Source: Streptomyces sp. IMTB 2501
Lineage (GTDB): Bacteria; Actinomycetota; Actinomycetes; Streptomycetales; Streptomycetaceae
DNA length: 64,000 nt
Direction of reading: 5' to 3'
Assembly: GCF_001953885.1 (NCBI RefSeq)
Contig: NZ_MQUS01000011.1
Span: forward strand, 212,797-276,796
The notes beneath the pieces were generated by a model. It was given only the letters and a program-made list of their open reading frames with translations. It was not told where the DNA came from and made no database searches. Position numbers and translations under genes: made by a program. Below are positions 15,749-23,423 of this stretch, piece by piece (positions within the stretch are counted from its first letter, which is position 1; every line of letters starts with the position of its first letter).

Positions 15749-18700
15749 TTACGGTACGGCCGCGTCGATCGCCTTCACGATCCGCTTGTCGGAGACGGGG
15801 TACGCCGTGCCCAGGGCGTGGGCGAAATAGCTGACCCGGAGTTCCTCGATCATCCACCGGATGTCCAGGACCTGCCGCGGCACCGGGCGGCCCTGGGGGA
15901 GCTGCTCCAGGAGCCAGGCGTACTCGTCCTGCATCTCGTGGACCTTCTCCATACGCGTCGTGTCCCGCTGGACGTTCGTCGGCATCTGCTGCAGTCGCCG
16001 GTCGGCGGCGACCAGGTACCGCATCAGGTCGGACAGACGGCGTATGCCCGCCCACGTGACGAATCCCGGCTTCACGAGGGCGTCCAGCTGCTTGCGGACG
16101 TCCGTCAGGTTCGCGAGCAGCGTCGGGCTGTTCACGGCCTTCAGACGGCGCTCACAGGCCTGCCAGGCCGCGAGGACCTGCTGCACCTGGCCGACCGTGC
16201 GGACCGTCGTGTCGACGATCTCCGCGCGCACCTTGTCGTAGAGCTTCCGGTACGACTCCTCGTCCCACACCGGCCCGCCGAAGTCCGCGATCAGCTTGTC
16301 CGCCGCCGCCATCGCGCAGTCGTCGAACAGGGCCTGGATGGAGCCGTGGGGGTTGGCGGACAGGGCCAGCTTCTGGGCGTTGGTCAGCTTCTCGGACGCG
16401 AACTTGGCCGGGTTCACCGGGATGTTCCGCAGGATGAGGCGCCGGGTGCCCTTCCACATCGCCTCGGCCTGCTCCGCCTCCGTGTCGAAGAGGCGGACCG
16501 AGACCGTGTCGCCGTCGTCCACCAGCGCCGGGTACGCCTTCACGGGCTGGCCGGCGCGGCGGGTTTCGAAGACCCGGGTGAGCGTGCCGATCGTCCAGTC
16601 GCTGAGGCCCTTGCGCTCCAGGGACTCGCCGCCCTCGCGGGAGGCCGTGGCCGCGGCCGCCTGGGACAGGGCCTCCCGCGCCTTCGGCTTCAGCTTGAGC
16701 TTCAGCGCCTCCAGGTCCTTGTCCTCGGCCAGCTTCCGGCGCCGCTCGTCGACGATCCGGAAGGTGATCTTGAGGTGGTCGGGGACCTTCGCCCAGTCGA
16801 AGTCCTCCGGCTCGAACGGGACGCCCACCATCCGCTTCAGCTCGCGGGCCATCGTCACGGTCAGCGGCTCCTGGAGGGGCACCGCCCGCTCCAGGAAGGC
16901 CCTCGCGTAGTTCGGCGCGGGTACGTAGTTGCGGCGGACCGGTTTGGGGAGGGTGCGGATCAGCTCCGTCACGACCTCCTCGCGCAGGCCTGGGATCTGC
17001 CAGTCGAAGCCCTCGTCCGTGACCTGGTTGAGGACCTGGAGCGGGATGTGGACCGTCACACCGTCCGCGTCCGCGCCCGGCTCGAACTGGTACGTCACCC
17101 GGAACTTGAGCTGCCCCTGCCGCCAGGAGTCCGGATAGTCGGCCTTCGTGACCGCCTCGGCCGACTCCCGGATGAGCATCTCCCGCTCGAAGTCCAGGAA
17201 GTCGGGCTGCTCGTGCCGCTTCCGTTTCCACCAGGAGTCGAAGTGGGCGCCGGAGACGACATGTTCCGGCACCCGCTGGTCGTAGAAGTCGAAGAGCGTC
17301 TCGTCGTCGACCACGATGTCCCGGCGCCGCGCCCGGTGCTCCAACTCCTCCACCTCGCTGAGGAGTCTGCGGTTGTCGGCGTAGAACTTGTGGTGCGTAC
17401 GCCAGTCGCCCTCGACCAGCGCGTTGCGGATGAACAGCTCGCGACTCGTCTCCGGGTCGATGCGGCCGTAGTTCACCTTGCGCTGGGCGACGATCGGGAC
17501 GCCGTACAGCGTGACCTTCTCGTACGCCATCACCGCCGCCTGGTCCTTCTCCCAGTGCGGTTCGCTGTACGTCCGCTTCAGGAGGTGCTCGGCGAGCGGC
17601 TCGACCCAGTCGGGCTCGATCTTGGCGTTGACCCGCGCCCACAGCCGGCTCGTCTCCACCAGCTCGGCCGACATCACGAACTTCGGCTGCTTCTTGAACA
17701 GCGCCGAGCCCGGGAAGATCGCGAACTTGGCGCTGCGGGCGCCCAGGTACTCGTTCTTGTTGCCCTCCCGTACGTCCTTCATCCCGATGTGGGAGAGCAG
17801 GCCGGCCAGCAGCGAGACATGGACGCGGTCGCCGGCCGCGTCCTCCTCGTTGAGGTGGATGCCCATCTGCTTCGCCACCGTACGCAGCTGGGTGTAGATG
17901 TCCTGCCACTCACGGATGCGCAGGAAGTTCAGGTACTCCTGCTTGCACATCCGCCGGAACGAGCTGGAGCCCCGCTCCTTCTGCTGCTCGCGGATGTAAC
18001 CCCAGAGGTTCAGATAGGCGAGGAAGTCGCTGGTCTCGTCCTTGAAGCGGGCGTGCTGCTGGTCGGCCTGGGTCTGCTTGTCGGCCGGGCGTTCGCGCGG
18101 GTCCTGGATGGACAGCGCGGCGGCGATGACCATGACCTCGCGGACACAGCCGTTCTTGTCGGCCTCCAGCACCATGCGGGCCAGGCGCGGGTCGACGGGC
18201 AGCTGGGCGAGCTTGCGGCCGGTGTCGGTGAGCCGCTTGCGTGCGTCCTTCTCGGCCGGGTTGAGCGCGCCCAGCTCCTGCAGCAGCTGCACACCGTCAC
18301 GGATGTTGCGGTGGTCCGGCGGGTCGATGAACGGGAACTTCTCGATGTCGCCGAGGCCGGCGGCGGTCATCTGCAGGATGACGGAGGCGAGGTTCGTGCG
18401 GAGGATCTCCGCGTCCGTGAACTCCGGGCGGCCGACGAAGTCGTCCTCGGAGTACAGCCGGATGCAGATGCCGTCGCTCGTCCGGCCGCAGCGCCCCTTG
18501 CGCTGGTTGGCGCTGGCCTGGGAGATCGGCTCGATGGGCAGCCGCTGGACCTTGGTGCGGTGGCTGTAGCGGCTGATCCGGGCGAAGCCGGGGTCGATGA
18601 CGTACTTGATCCCGGGGACGGTGAGGGATGTCTCGGCGACGTTGGTGGCCAGAACGATCCTGCGCCCGGTGTGCGGCTGGAAGACCCGGTGCTGCTCGGC

Positions 18701-19693
18701 GTGCGACAGCCGTGCGTAGAGGGGCAGGATCTCGGTGAATCTGTACCTCTTCTTCTCCAGCGCGTCGGCGGTGTCCCGGATCTCCCGCTCACCGGAGAGG
18801 AAGACGAGGATGTCGCCCTGCCCCTCGGCCTGGAGTTCCTCCACCGCATCGCAGATGGCCGTGATCTGGTCGCGGTCGGCGTCGTCCGACTCCTCTTCGA
18901 GGAGCGGCCGGTAGCGCACCTCCACCGGGTACGTCCGGCCGCTGACCTCGATGATCGGGGCGTCGCCGAAGTGCCGGGAGAAACGCTCGGGATCGATGGT
19001 CGCGGAGGTGATGACGACCTTGAGATCCGGCCGCTTCGGCAGCAACTGCGCGAGATAGCCGAGCAGGAAGTCGATGTTGAGGGACCGCTCGTGGGCCTCG
19101 TCGATGATGATCGTGTCGTAGGCGCGCAGTTCGCGGTCGGTCTGGATCTCGGCGAGCAGGATTCCGTCCGTCATCAGCTTGATGAAGGTGGCGTCCGGGT
19201 TCACCTGGTCGGTGAAGCGGACCTTCCAGCCGACGGCCTCACCGAGGGGCGTCCGCAGCTCCTCCGCGACCCGCTCGGCGACGGTACGGGCGGCGATACG
19301 GCGGGGCTGGGTGTGCCCGATCATGCCACGCACGCCGCGCCCGAGTTCCATACAGATCTTGGGGATCTGCGTGGTCTTGCCGGACCCGGTCTCACCGGCG
19401 ACGATGACGACCTGGTGATCGCGGATGGCCTCCGCGATCACGTCCTTCTTCTGGCTGACGGGCAGCTGCCCGGGGTACGAGACGGCGGGCACACGGGCAC
19501 GCCGTTCACCGATCCGTGCCTCGGCCTTGCCGACCTCCGCCTCGATCTCGGCGAGGACGGCGGCGCGGGCCTCCGGCTTACGGATCTTGCGCGCGCCCTC
19601 GAGCCGCCGGCCGAGCCGATGCGCGTCGCGCAGCGACAACTCGGTCAGACGGGGAGCGAGGGTGCCGAGAACGGGGGCGGGATGCGTAGACAT
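15749..19693 (-). CDS. hrpA: ATP-dependent RNA helicase HrpA
   Basis: 1314-residue DEAH-box helicase. Walker A GETGSGKTTQIPK is near residue 97, motif Ia TQPRRIAARTVAERVA follows, the DEAH box is IIIDEAHERSLNIDF, motif III is VITSATIDPERFSRHF and motif VI lies in QASANQRKGRCGRTSDG. The ratchet/winged-helix and OB regions follow, and the long C-terminal domain of the bacterial HrpA type fills the second half, giving the usual 1300-residue length. In E. coli HrpA resolves stalled ribosomes and processes mRNA; the same is likely here. The ATG at 19693 is the natural start, and the very long opposite-strand frames are shadows. Confidence 0.96.
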   Translation of the reverse strand: MSTHPAPVLGTLAPRLTELSLRDAHRLGRRLEGARKIRKPEARAAVLAEIEAEVGKAEARIGERRARVPAVSYPGQLPVSQKKDVIAEAIRDHQVVIVAGETGSGKTTQIPKICMELGRGVRGMIGHTQPRRIAARTVAERVAEELRTPLGEAVGWKVRFTDQVNPDATFIKLMTDGILLAEIQTDRELRAYDTIIIDEAHERSLNIDFLLGYLAQLLPKRPDLKVVITSATIDPERFSRHFGDAPIIEVSGRTYPVEVRYRPLLEEESDDADRDQITAICDAVEELQAEGQGDILVFLSGEREIRDTADALEKKRYRFTEILPLYARLSHAEQHRVFQPHTGRRIVLATNVAETSLTVPGIKYVIDPGFARISRYSHRTKVQRLPIEPISQASANQRKGRCGRTSDGICIRLYSEDDFVGRPEFTDAEILRTNLASVILQMTAAGLGDIEKFPFIDPPDHRNIRDGVQLLQELGALNPAEKDARKRLTDTGRKLAQLPVDPRLARMVLEADKNGCVREVMVIAAALSIQDPRERPADKQTQADQQHARFKDETSDFLAYLNLWGYIREQQKERGSSSFRRMCKQEYLNFLRIREWQDIYTQLRTVAKQMGIHLNEEDAAGDRVHVSLLAGLLSHIGMKDVREGNKNEYLGARSAKFAIFPGSALFKKQPKFVMSAELVETSRLWARVNAKIEPDWVEPLAEHLLKRTYSEPHWEKDQAAVMAYEKVTLYGVPIVAQRKVNYGRIDPETSRELFIRNALVEGDWRTHHKFYADNRRLLSEVEELEHRARRRDIVVDDETLFDFYDQRVPEHVVSGAHFDSWWKRKRHEQPDFLDFEREMLIRESAEAVTKADYPDSWRQGQLKFRVTYQFEPGADADGVTVHIPLQVLNQVTDEGFDWQIPGLREEVVTELIRTLPKPVRRNYVPAPNYARAFLERAVPLQEPLTVTMARELKRMVGVPFEPEDFDWAKVPDHLKITFRIVDERRRKLAEDKDLEALKLKLKPKAREALSQAAAATASREGGESLERKGLSDWTIGTLTRVFETRRAGQPVKAYPALVDDGDTVSVRLFDTEAEQAEAMWKGTRRLILRNIPVNPAKFASEKLTNAQKLALSANPHGSIQALFDDCAMAAADKLIADFGGPVWDEESYRKLYDKVRAEIVDTTVRTVGQVQQVLAAWQACERRLKAVNSPTLLANLTDVRKQLDALVKPGFVTWAGIRRLSDLMRYLVAADRRLQQMPTNVQRDTTRMEKVHEMQDEYAWLLEQLPQGRPVPRQVLDIRWMIEELRVSYFAHALGTAYPVSDKRIVKAIDAAVP

Positions 19694-19750
19694 ACGCGAT
19701 CCAGGATCTCACCCCGTCCGAAAAACAAGCGAACGATTTGACCGCGCTGC

Positions 19751-20034
19751 TCAGGGAGTCCGCTGGGGCGGCGGCGTGGCGGCCGGCGGTGTCGTGGCCG
19801 GAGCAGCGCCCTGCTGGCCCAGCGCGATCGACTTCGCGGTACTTGAGACTGCCTTGATGCCCAGGTAGGCGGTGGTCATGCTGCTCACGGCAGTGAACGC
19901 GGCGGTCAGGACGCCGACGATCACGGACTCGTCCTCGTGGAGCCGTCACACACCGAAGATCGCGACGGCCGCTATCGCCAGATTGCTGATGATCAGCGCG
20001 AGCAGCCCGTACCGCGCCCGGTCGTAACCGAACG
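19751..20034 (-). pseudogene. Broken small two-helix membrane protein
   Basis: One minus-strand frame encodes two membrane helices, YGLLALIISNLAIAAVAIFG and SVIVGVLTAAFTAVSSMTTA, then a Pro/Thr/Ala-rich tail. They are separated by an in-frame TGA just after IFGV. No start codon is available in this frame before the first helix, because a tRNA terminator abuts it. The continuity of frame and coding character across the stop suggests a formerly intact holin-like or other small membrane protein. The second half could still be made from a GTG at about 19924 (VIVGVLTAAF). A sequencing error is the main alternative. Confidence 0.5.
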
Positions 20035-20069
20035 ACGAAGGCCCCGTTCATTGAACGGGGCCTTCGTGG
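20035..20069 (-). terminator. Terminator after the Glu-Asp-Phe tRNA cluster
   Basis: A perfect inverted repeat of about 16 bp (ACGAAGGCCCCGTTCA and its complement) begins four bases after tRNA-Phe. It ends the tRNA transcript and abuts the broken membrane gene. Confidence 0.85.
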
Positions 20070-20072
20070 CTG

Positions 20073-20146
20073 TGGCTGGGGCCGGGGTCGAACCGGCGAC
20101 CTTCCGCTTTTCAGGCGGACGCTCGTACCAACTGAGCTACCCAGCC
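20073..20146 (-). tRNA. tRNA-Phe (anticodon GAA)
   Basis: 74-nt cloverleaf: acceptor GGCTGGG/CCCAGCC, D-arm GCTCAGTTGGTACGAGC, anticodon loop CTGAAAA, T-arm CGCCGGTTCGACCCCGG, discriminator A. It is the last gene of the Glu-Asp-Phe cluster. Confidence 0.95.
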
Positions 20147-20148
20147 AA

Positions 20149-20168
20149 GGTGTTTCACGTGAAACACC
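20149..20168. other. parS: parS chromosome-partition site
   Basis: The 20-bp perfect palindrome GGTGTTTCACGTGAAACACC contains the full 16-bp parS consensus TGTTTCACGTGAAACA at 20151-20166. ParB binds such sites and spreads to form the segregation complex. From memory, Streptomyces chromosomes carry about two dozen around oriC. Here the site fills the short spacer between tRNA-Phe and tRNA-Asp inside a transcribed tRNA operon. I found no second copy in the window. Confidence 0.93.
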
Positions 20169-20170
20169 AG

Positions 20171-20245
20171 CGGTCCTGACGGGATTTGAACCCGCGGCCT
20201 CCACCTTGACAGGGTGGCGAGCACTCCAAACTGCTCCACAGGACC
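20171..20245 (-). tRNA. tRNA-Asp (anticodon GUC), copy 2
   Basis: Identical over its 75 bases to the copy at 15579-15653. It lies between tRNA-Glu (36 bases upstream) and the parS site, so it is the middle gene of the Glu-Asp-Phe cluster. Confidence 0.95.
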
Positions 20246-20281
20246 AAGCTTGCGTGCAACAGTGTCGCACACGGCATTGCG

Positions 20282-20354
20282 TGCCCCCAACGGGATTCGA
20301 ACCCGTGCTACCGCCTTGAAAGGGCGGCGTCCTAGGCCGCTAGACGATGAGGGC
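20282..20354 (-). tRNA. tRNA-Glu (anticodon UUC)
   Basis: 73-nt cloverleaf: acceptor GCCCTCA with TGGGGGC (one G-T pair), anticodon loop CTTTCAA, T-arm CACGGGTTCGAATCCCGT, discriminator A. It is the first gene of the cluster. Glu-tRNA also feeds haem synthesis in this kind of bacterium. Confidence 0.95.
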
Positions 20355-20434
20355 TATCGGCCCGCCTGGGCGCTTCTCAGCGCGTCGGGGACGTGAGAAG
20401 CATATGGGATGGCGGGGAGTATCGCCAAAACGGT

Positions 20435-22060
20435 TTACGGCGAAGAGGTGGAAGAGGCGGGGGAAGGGGTTGCCGGGGTGGGGGTGGCGCTCGGTTTCCC
20501 GTGGTGGGTCCGCTGGTGGAGGGCGTCGTCGGCCAGGTGGCGGCTGACCTCGGCCGTCGTCTCGCCCAGGCCGCCCAGTTTGATCGCGTCCCAGGCCTGC
20601 AGCCGTCGGCTGTCGCGGTCGAAGTAGAGGATCGAGGCCTCGATGGGGGCCGGGTAGGTGCGCTCCACCGCACGCAGCCCGCTGCCGCCCGTGGAGCCCT
20701 CCATGCGCAGCCTCGTGCCGTAGGGCAGTTTCTCGTCCCCCTCGTGGTGCAGATGGCCGCACAGCACGAGCGGCACCTCGCCGTCCGTCTCGCGGGCCGC
20801 GGCCGGCTCGTGGGCGACGGCGACGTCGACCGGGGTGTGCCGGGCCTTCTGGTCGCGCAGGGCGCTGGCCAGCCGGTCCCCCGCCAGCTGCTCGGCCGCG
20901 TCGCCGCCGGGCACCACCGAGCGGTCGGGGGTGAACTGCGGGTCGCCGATGCCCGCGAAACGCAGTCCGGCGACCGTCTGGGCGCGGCCGTCGTCCAGGA
21001 TGTGCACGTTCTTCATCCGCTCCAGATAGTGCTGGGTGGTCGGCGAGTCGTGGTTCCCGCGCACCCAGAGGTACGGCACTCCCAGGCCCCGGATCGGGTC
21101 CAGGAAGCCGTTCTCCGCCGCGATGCCGTGGTCCATCGTGTCGCCGGAGTCCACGATCACGTTCACCTTGTACTGCTCCACCAGCGAGGCGATGATCTTC
21201 CAGCTCGCCGGGTTGAGGTGGATGTCCGACACGTGCAGGACCCGGATGGTGGAGGGATCCGGCTGGTAGGCCGGGAGCGTGGAGGTGACGTCGTAGAGCT
21301 TCGTCACGTTCGTCACCAGGCGGGCCAGCTCCTTCTGGTAGACGCCGAAGTCGGAGACGATGCTGCGTGCGTTGCCGACCACCTGCGGTGCCGAGCTGAG
21401 CAGGCCGGAGAACTTCGGCTCCAGTATCGACTTCGGGTTCCAGGTGGCGGCCGCGCTCGCCCCGGACGCGGCCAGCAGGGTCAGGGCGAGGCCGCCGGCG
21501 GTGAGGGCCCGGCGGGGGCTGCGGTAGACGGCGAGGCCGAGGGCCGTGGCGCCGGCGACCACAGCGACACAGGAGCGCACGGCCAGGTCCAGCGTGTCGT
21601 GCTCGACGTCCTTGGCGACCTCGTCCTGCAGTCCGGAGATCCGCTCGGGGTGGTCGACCAGCGCCTGGGAGCGGAGTGGGTCGAGCTGGTCCACGTTCAC
21701 GTCCAGGCGGACGGGCGCCACATGGCTGTCCAGGGTGAGCGCGCCCAGCGGCGAGATATTGATCTTCGTGCCGCCGGTGAGGGACGGGCGCAGCGCCATC
21801 GTCGTGTTCATGGGGCCGACCGGGGCCCGTACGTTCCCCACGATCAGCAGCCCCAGCCAGGCGCCTACGAGGACGACGGCCGTGAGACCGAGGGCACGGA
21901 GCCAGGGGCGCGGGCGGGCGGTGACTTCCGGCACGGTGAGTTCCGGGGCGGCGGGCTTCGGGGCGGCGCGTTGCGGAACGGGGAGCGGGCGGGCGCCGTG
22001 GGCGGCGTGGCGCAGGCGGTGAGTCATCGTGCGGAGGGCTGCGACGGGAACGCGGACCAT
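20435..22060 (-). CDS. Membrane-anchored calcineurin-like metallophosphoesterase
   Basis: 541 residues. Membrane helices lie at about 52-75 (LGLTAVVLVGAWLGLLIVG) and in a pair near residues 165-215. The remaining half is a calcineurin-type phosphoesterase with all metal motifs in order: VLHVSDIHLNP, VDSGDTMDHG, VRGNHDS, AHEP and CGHLHH. The tail is Pro/Thr/Ser-rich. The active site should face outside the membrane or be tethered at it; the substrate is unknown. No clear ribosome site marks the start: the ATG at 22060 is used, but the ATG at 22027 is equally possible and only 11 residues shorter. The zincin gene is divergent. Confidence 0.85.
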   Translation of the reverse strand: MVRVPVAALRTMTHRLRHAAHGARPLPVPQRAAPKPAAPELTVPEVTARPRPWLRALGLTAVVLVGAWLGLLIVGNVRAPVGPMNTTMALRPSLTGGTKINISPLGALTLDSHVAPVRLDVNVDQLDPLRSQALVDHPERISGLQDEVAKDVEHDTLDLAVRSCVAVVAGATALGLAVYRSPRRALTAGGLALTLLAASGASAAATWNPKSILEPKFSGLLSSAPQVVGNARSIVSDFGVYQKELARLVTNVTKLYDVTSTLPAYQPDPSTIRVLHVSDIHLNPASWKIIASLVEQYKVNVIVDSGDTMDHGIAAENGFLDPIRGLGVPYLWVRGNHDSPTTQHYLERMKNVHILDDGRAQTVAGLRFAGIGDPQFTPDRSVVPGGDAAEQLAGDRLASALRDQKARHTPVDVAVAHEPAAARETDGEVPLVLCGHLHHEGDEKLPYGTRLRMEGSTGGSGLRAVERTYPAPIEASILYFDRDSRRLQAWDAIKLGGLGETTAEVSRHLADDALHQRTHHGKPSATPTPATPSPASSTSSP

Positions 22061-22142
22061 TGGTGCCGTATGCCCAAGTCCGGCCGTGGATATGCGGTGC
22101 CGCACCGCTCTCGTACGGGCCCCCGTACCGGACAATGACCGT

Positions 22143-22493
22143 GTGCTGGAGATGACGCGCGAGGAGTTCGAGGAACTGGTCGCCGAGGCGCTCGACCGGA
22201 TCCCGCCGGAGCTGACGCGGCTCATGGACAACGTGGCGGTGTTCGTGGAGGACGAACCGCCCGCCCACGACCCCGAGCTGCTCGGCCTGTACGAGGGCAC
22301 ACCGCTGACCGACCGCGGCGAGTGGTACGCGGGCGTGCTGCCGGACCGGATCACCGTCTATCGCGGGCCGACGCTGAGGATGTGCGACAGCCGCGCGGAC
22401 GTCGTCGCCGAGACCGAGGTGACCGTGGTCCACGAGATCGCCCACCACTTCGGCATCGACGACGCCCGGCTCCATGCCCTTGGGTACGGGTGA
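22143..22493 (+). CDS. Zincin-like metallopeptidase family protein (PF06262-type)
   Basis: 116 residues. The C-terminus carries an extended zinc motif, VVHEIAHHFGIDDARLH, of form HExxHxxGxxD, so two histidines and an aspartate would bind zinc and Glu would activate water. The N-terminal part (EEFEELVAEALDRIPPEL) and the YEGTPLTDRGEWYAGVLPD middle match the minimal zincin family common in actinobacteria, whose substrate is unknown. Start GTG at 22143: GACAAT at 22131-22136 would place the transcript 5' end at the start codon, suggesting a leaderless message. The gene is divergent from the phosphoesterase. Confidence 0.88.
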   Translation: MLEMTREEFEELVAEALDRIPPELTRLMDNVAVFVEDEPPAHDPELLGLYEGTPLTDRGEWYAGVLPDRITVYRGPTLRMCDSRADVVAETEVTVVHEIAHHFGIDDARLHALGYG

Positions 22494-22654
22494 GTGCGGT
22501 AGCGGTGAATGACGAGGTACGCACTACGGCGGAGGGGGTCGTAGACGTGCGTCGGCTTGTGGGTGGGCGTCGATGCGGACGTGGCGCGTGTCTTCTTGCG
22601 GGCGGCGGGAGTTGGGGAGGTTGACTCCGTTCCTTGCCTCCGGAGGTGGCCGCC

Positions 22655-23176
22655 GTGCGCCCCTTGTCCGTACCCGTCCGGCTCACCGTCTCGGTGCTGG
22701 CCCTCGCCGCTGCCGCCGGCTGTGTGAACGTGGGTGACGACGCGGTCCCGGCCAGGCCCTCGCACTCGGCGGGCCGGCACGGTGGTGAGGCGCCCGACGG
22801 CGGCCCGGTGGACGGTGCCAGGGGCTTCGGCGAGCACGGCAGGGCGGGCGAGGACAACAAGCACGAGCACGGCGGCAAGGCGAAGCCGGGGACGTCGCCC
22901 TCCGCCTCGGACACCCCGTCCGGCGAGGACAGCGTCCCCGCGGCCCCGGCGAAACCCGGCAAGCCGGGCCGGACCGTCAAGCCCGGCGATCCGGCGCCCA
23001 CCGAGGCCCCGCCGACACCACCGGCCACCTCCGCCCCGCCCGAGCCCCCGCCCTCCACCCCGCCTCCGGCGACCTCCGAGCCCCCGACGGCCGAGCCGTC
23101 CTCGTCGGCGCACGCGGAGACGGGACCGCAGCTCGTCCAGCGCGAACCGGCACCGGCTGCGGGCGCACCGGCGTGA
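22655..23176 (+). CDS. Proline-rich lipoprotein of unknown function
   Basis: 173 residues. GGAGG stands eight bases before the GTG at 22655. The N-terminus RPLSVPVRLTVSVLALAAAA ends in the lipobox AAGC with Cys24, so the mature protein is lipid-anchored on the outer face of the membrane. Everything after is low-complexity: a His/Gly/Lys segment and then a long Pro/Thr/Ala/Ser/Glu stretch that would span the cell wall as an extended rod. There is no enzymatic domain. It may act as a wall-associated spacer or be a degenerate surface protein. Confidence 0.75.
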   Translation: MRPLSVPVRLTVSVLALAAAAGCVNVGDDAVPARPSHSAGRHGGEAPDGGPVDGARGFGEHGRAGEDNKHEHGGKAKPGTSPSASDTPSGEDSVPAAPAKPGKPGRTVKPGDPAPTEAPPTPPATSAPPEPPPSTPPPATSEPPTAEPSSSAHAETGPQLVQREPAPAAGAPA

Positions 23177-23236
23177 GCGGCCGAGCCGGAGCTGACCCGA
23201 GCAGATGAGGTCCGACCTGCGACTATGAGGCTCGGT

Positions 23237-23266
23237 TTGCCTTCAGGGGTGGTGAGTGCGTATGGT
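23237..23266 (+). promoter_or_regulatory. Probable promoter of the DEAD-box helicase gene
   Basis: TTGCCT at 23237-23242, an 18-base spacer and TATGGT at 23261-23266 fit the vegetative consensus. It implies a 5' leader of about 150 bases, in keeping with the long regulated leaders of cold-inducible helicase genes. Confidence 0.5.
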
Positions 23267-23423
23267 GGTAGATCGTTTGATCCCATTTGCCCGGCGCCAC
23301 CACAGAGCGCGCCGTGTGGCGCGTACTCTCCTTTGCCGTGGCGGACCGCATTGAGGCGGTCGTGAGCGAAACACGGAGTTGACGGGCGCGTGCCGAAGAG
23401 ACTCCGGAAGGTTTCGCATTCGC

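Noticed and set aside
15551..19741. 1396-codon open frame on the plus strand
   Set aside because: Antisense shadow of hrpA; its long openness comes from G+C-rich third positions, and the translated product has no domains while the minus strand shows all helicase motifs.
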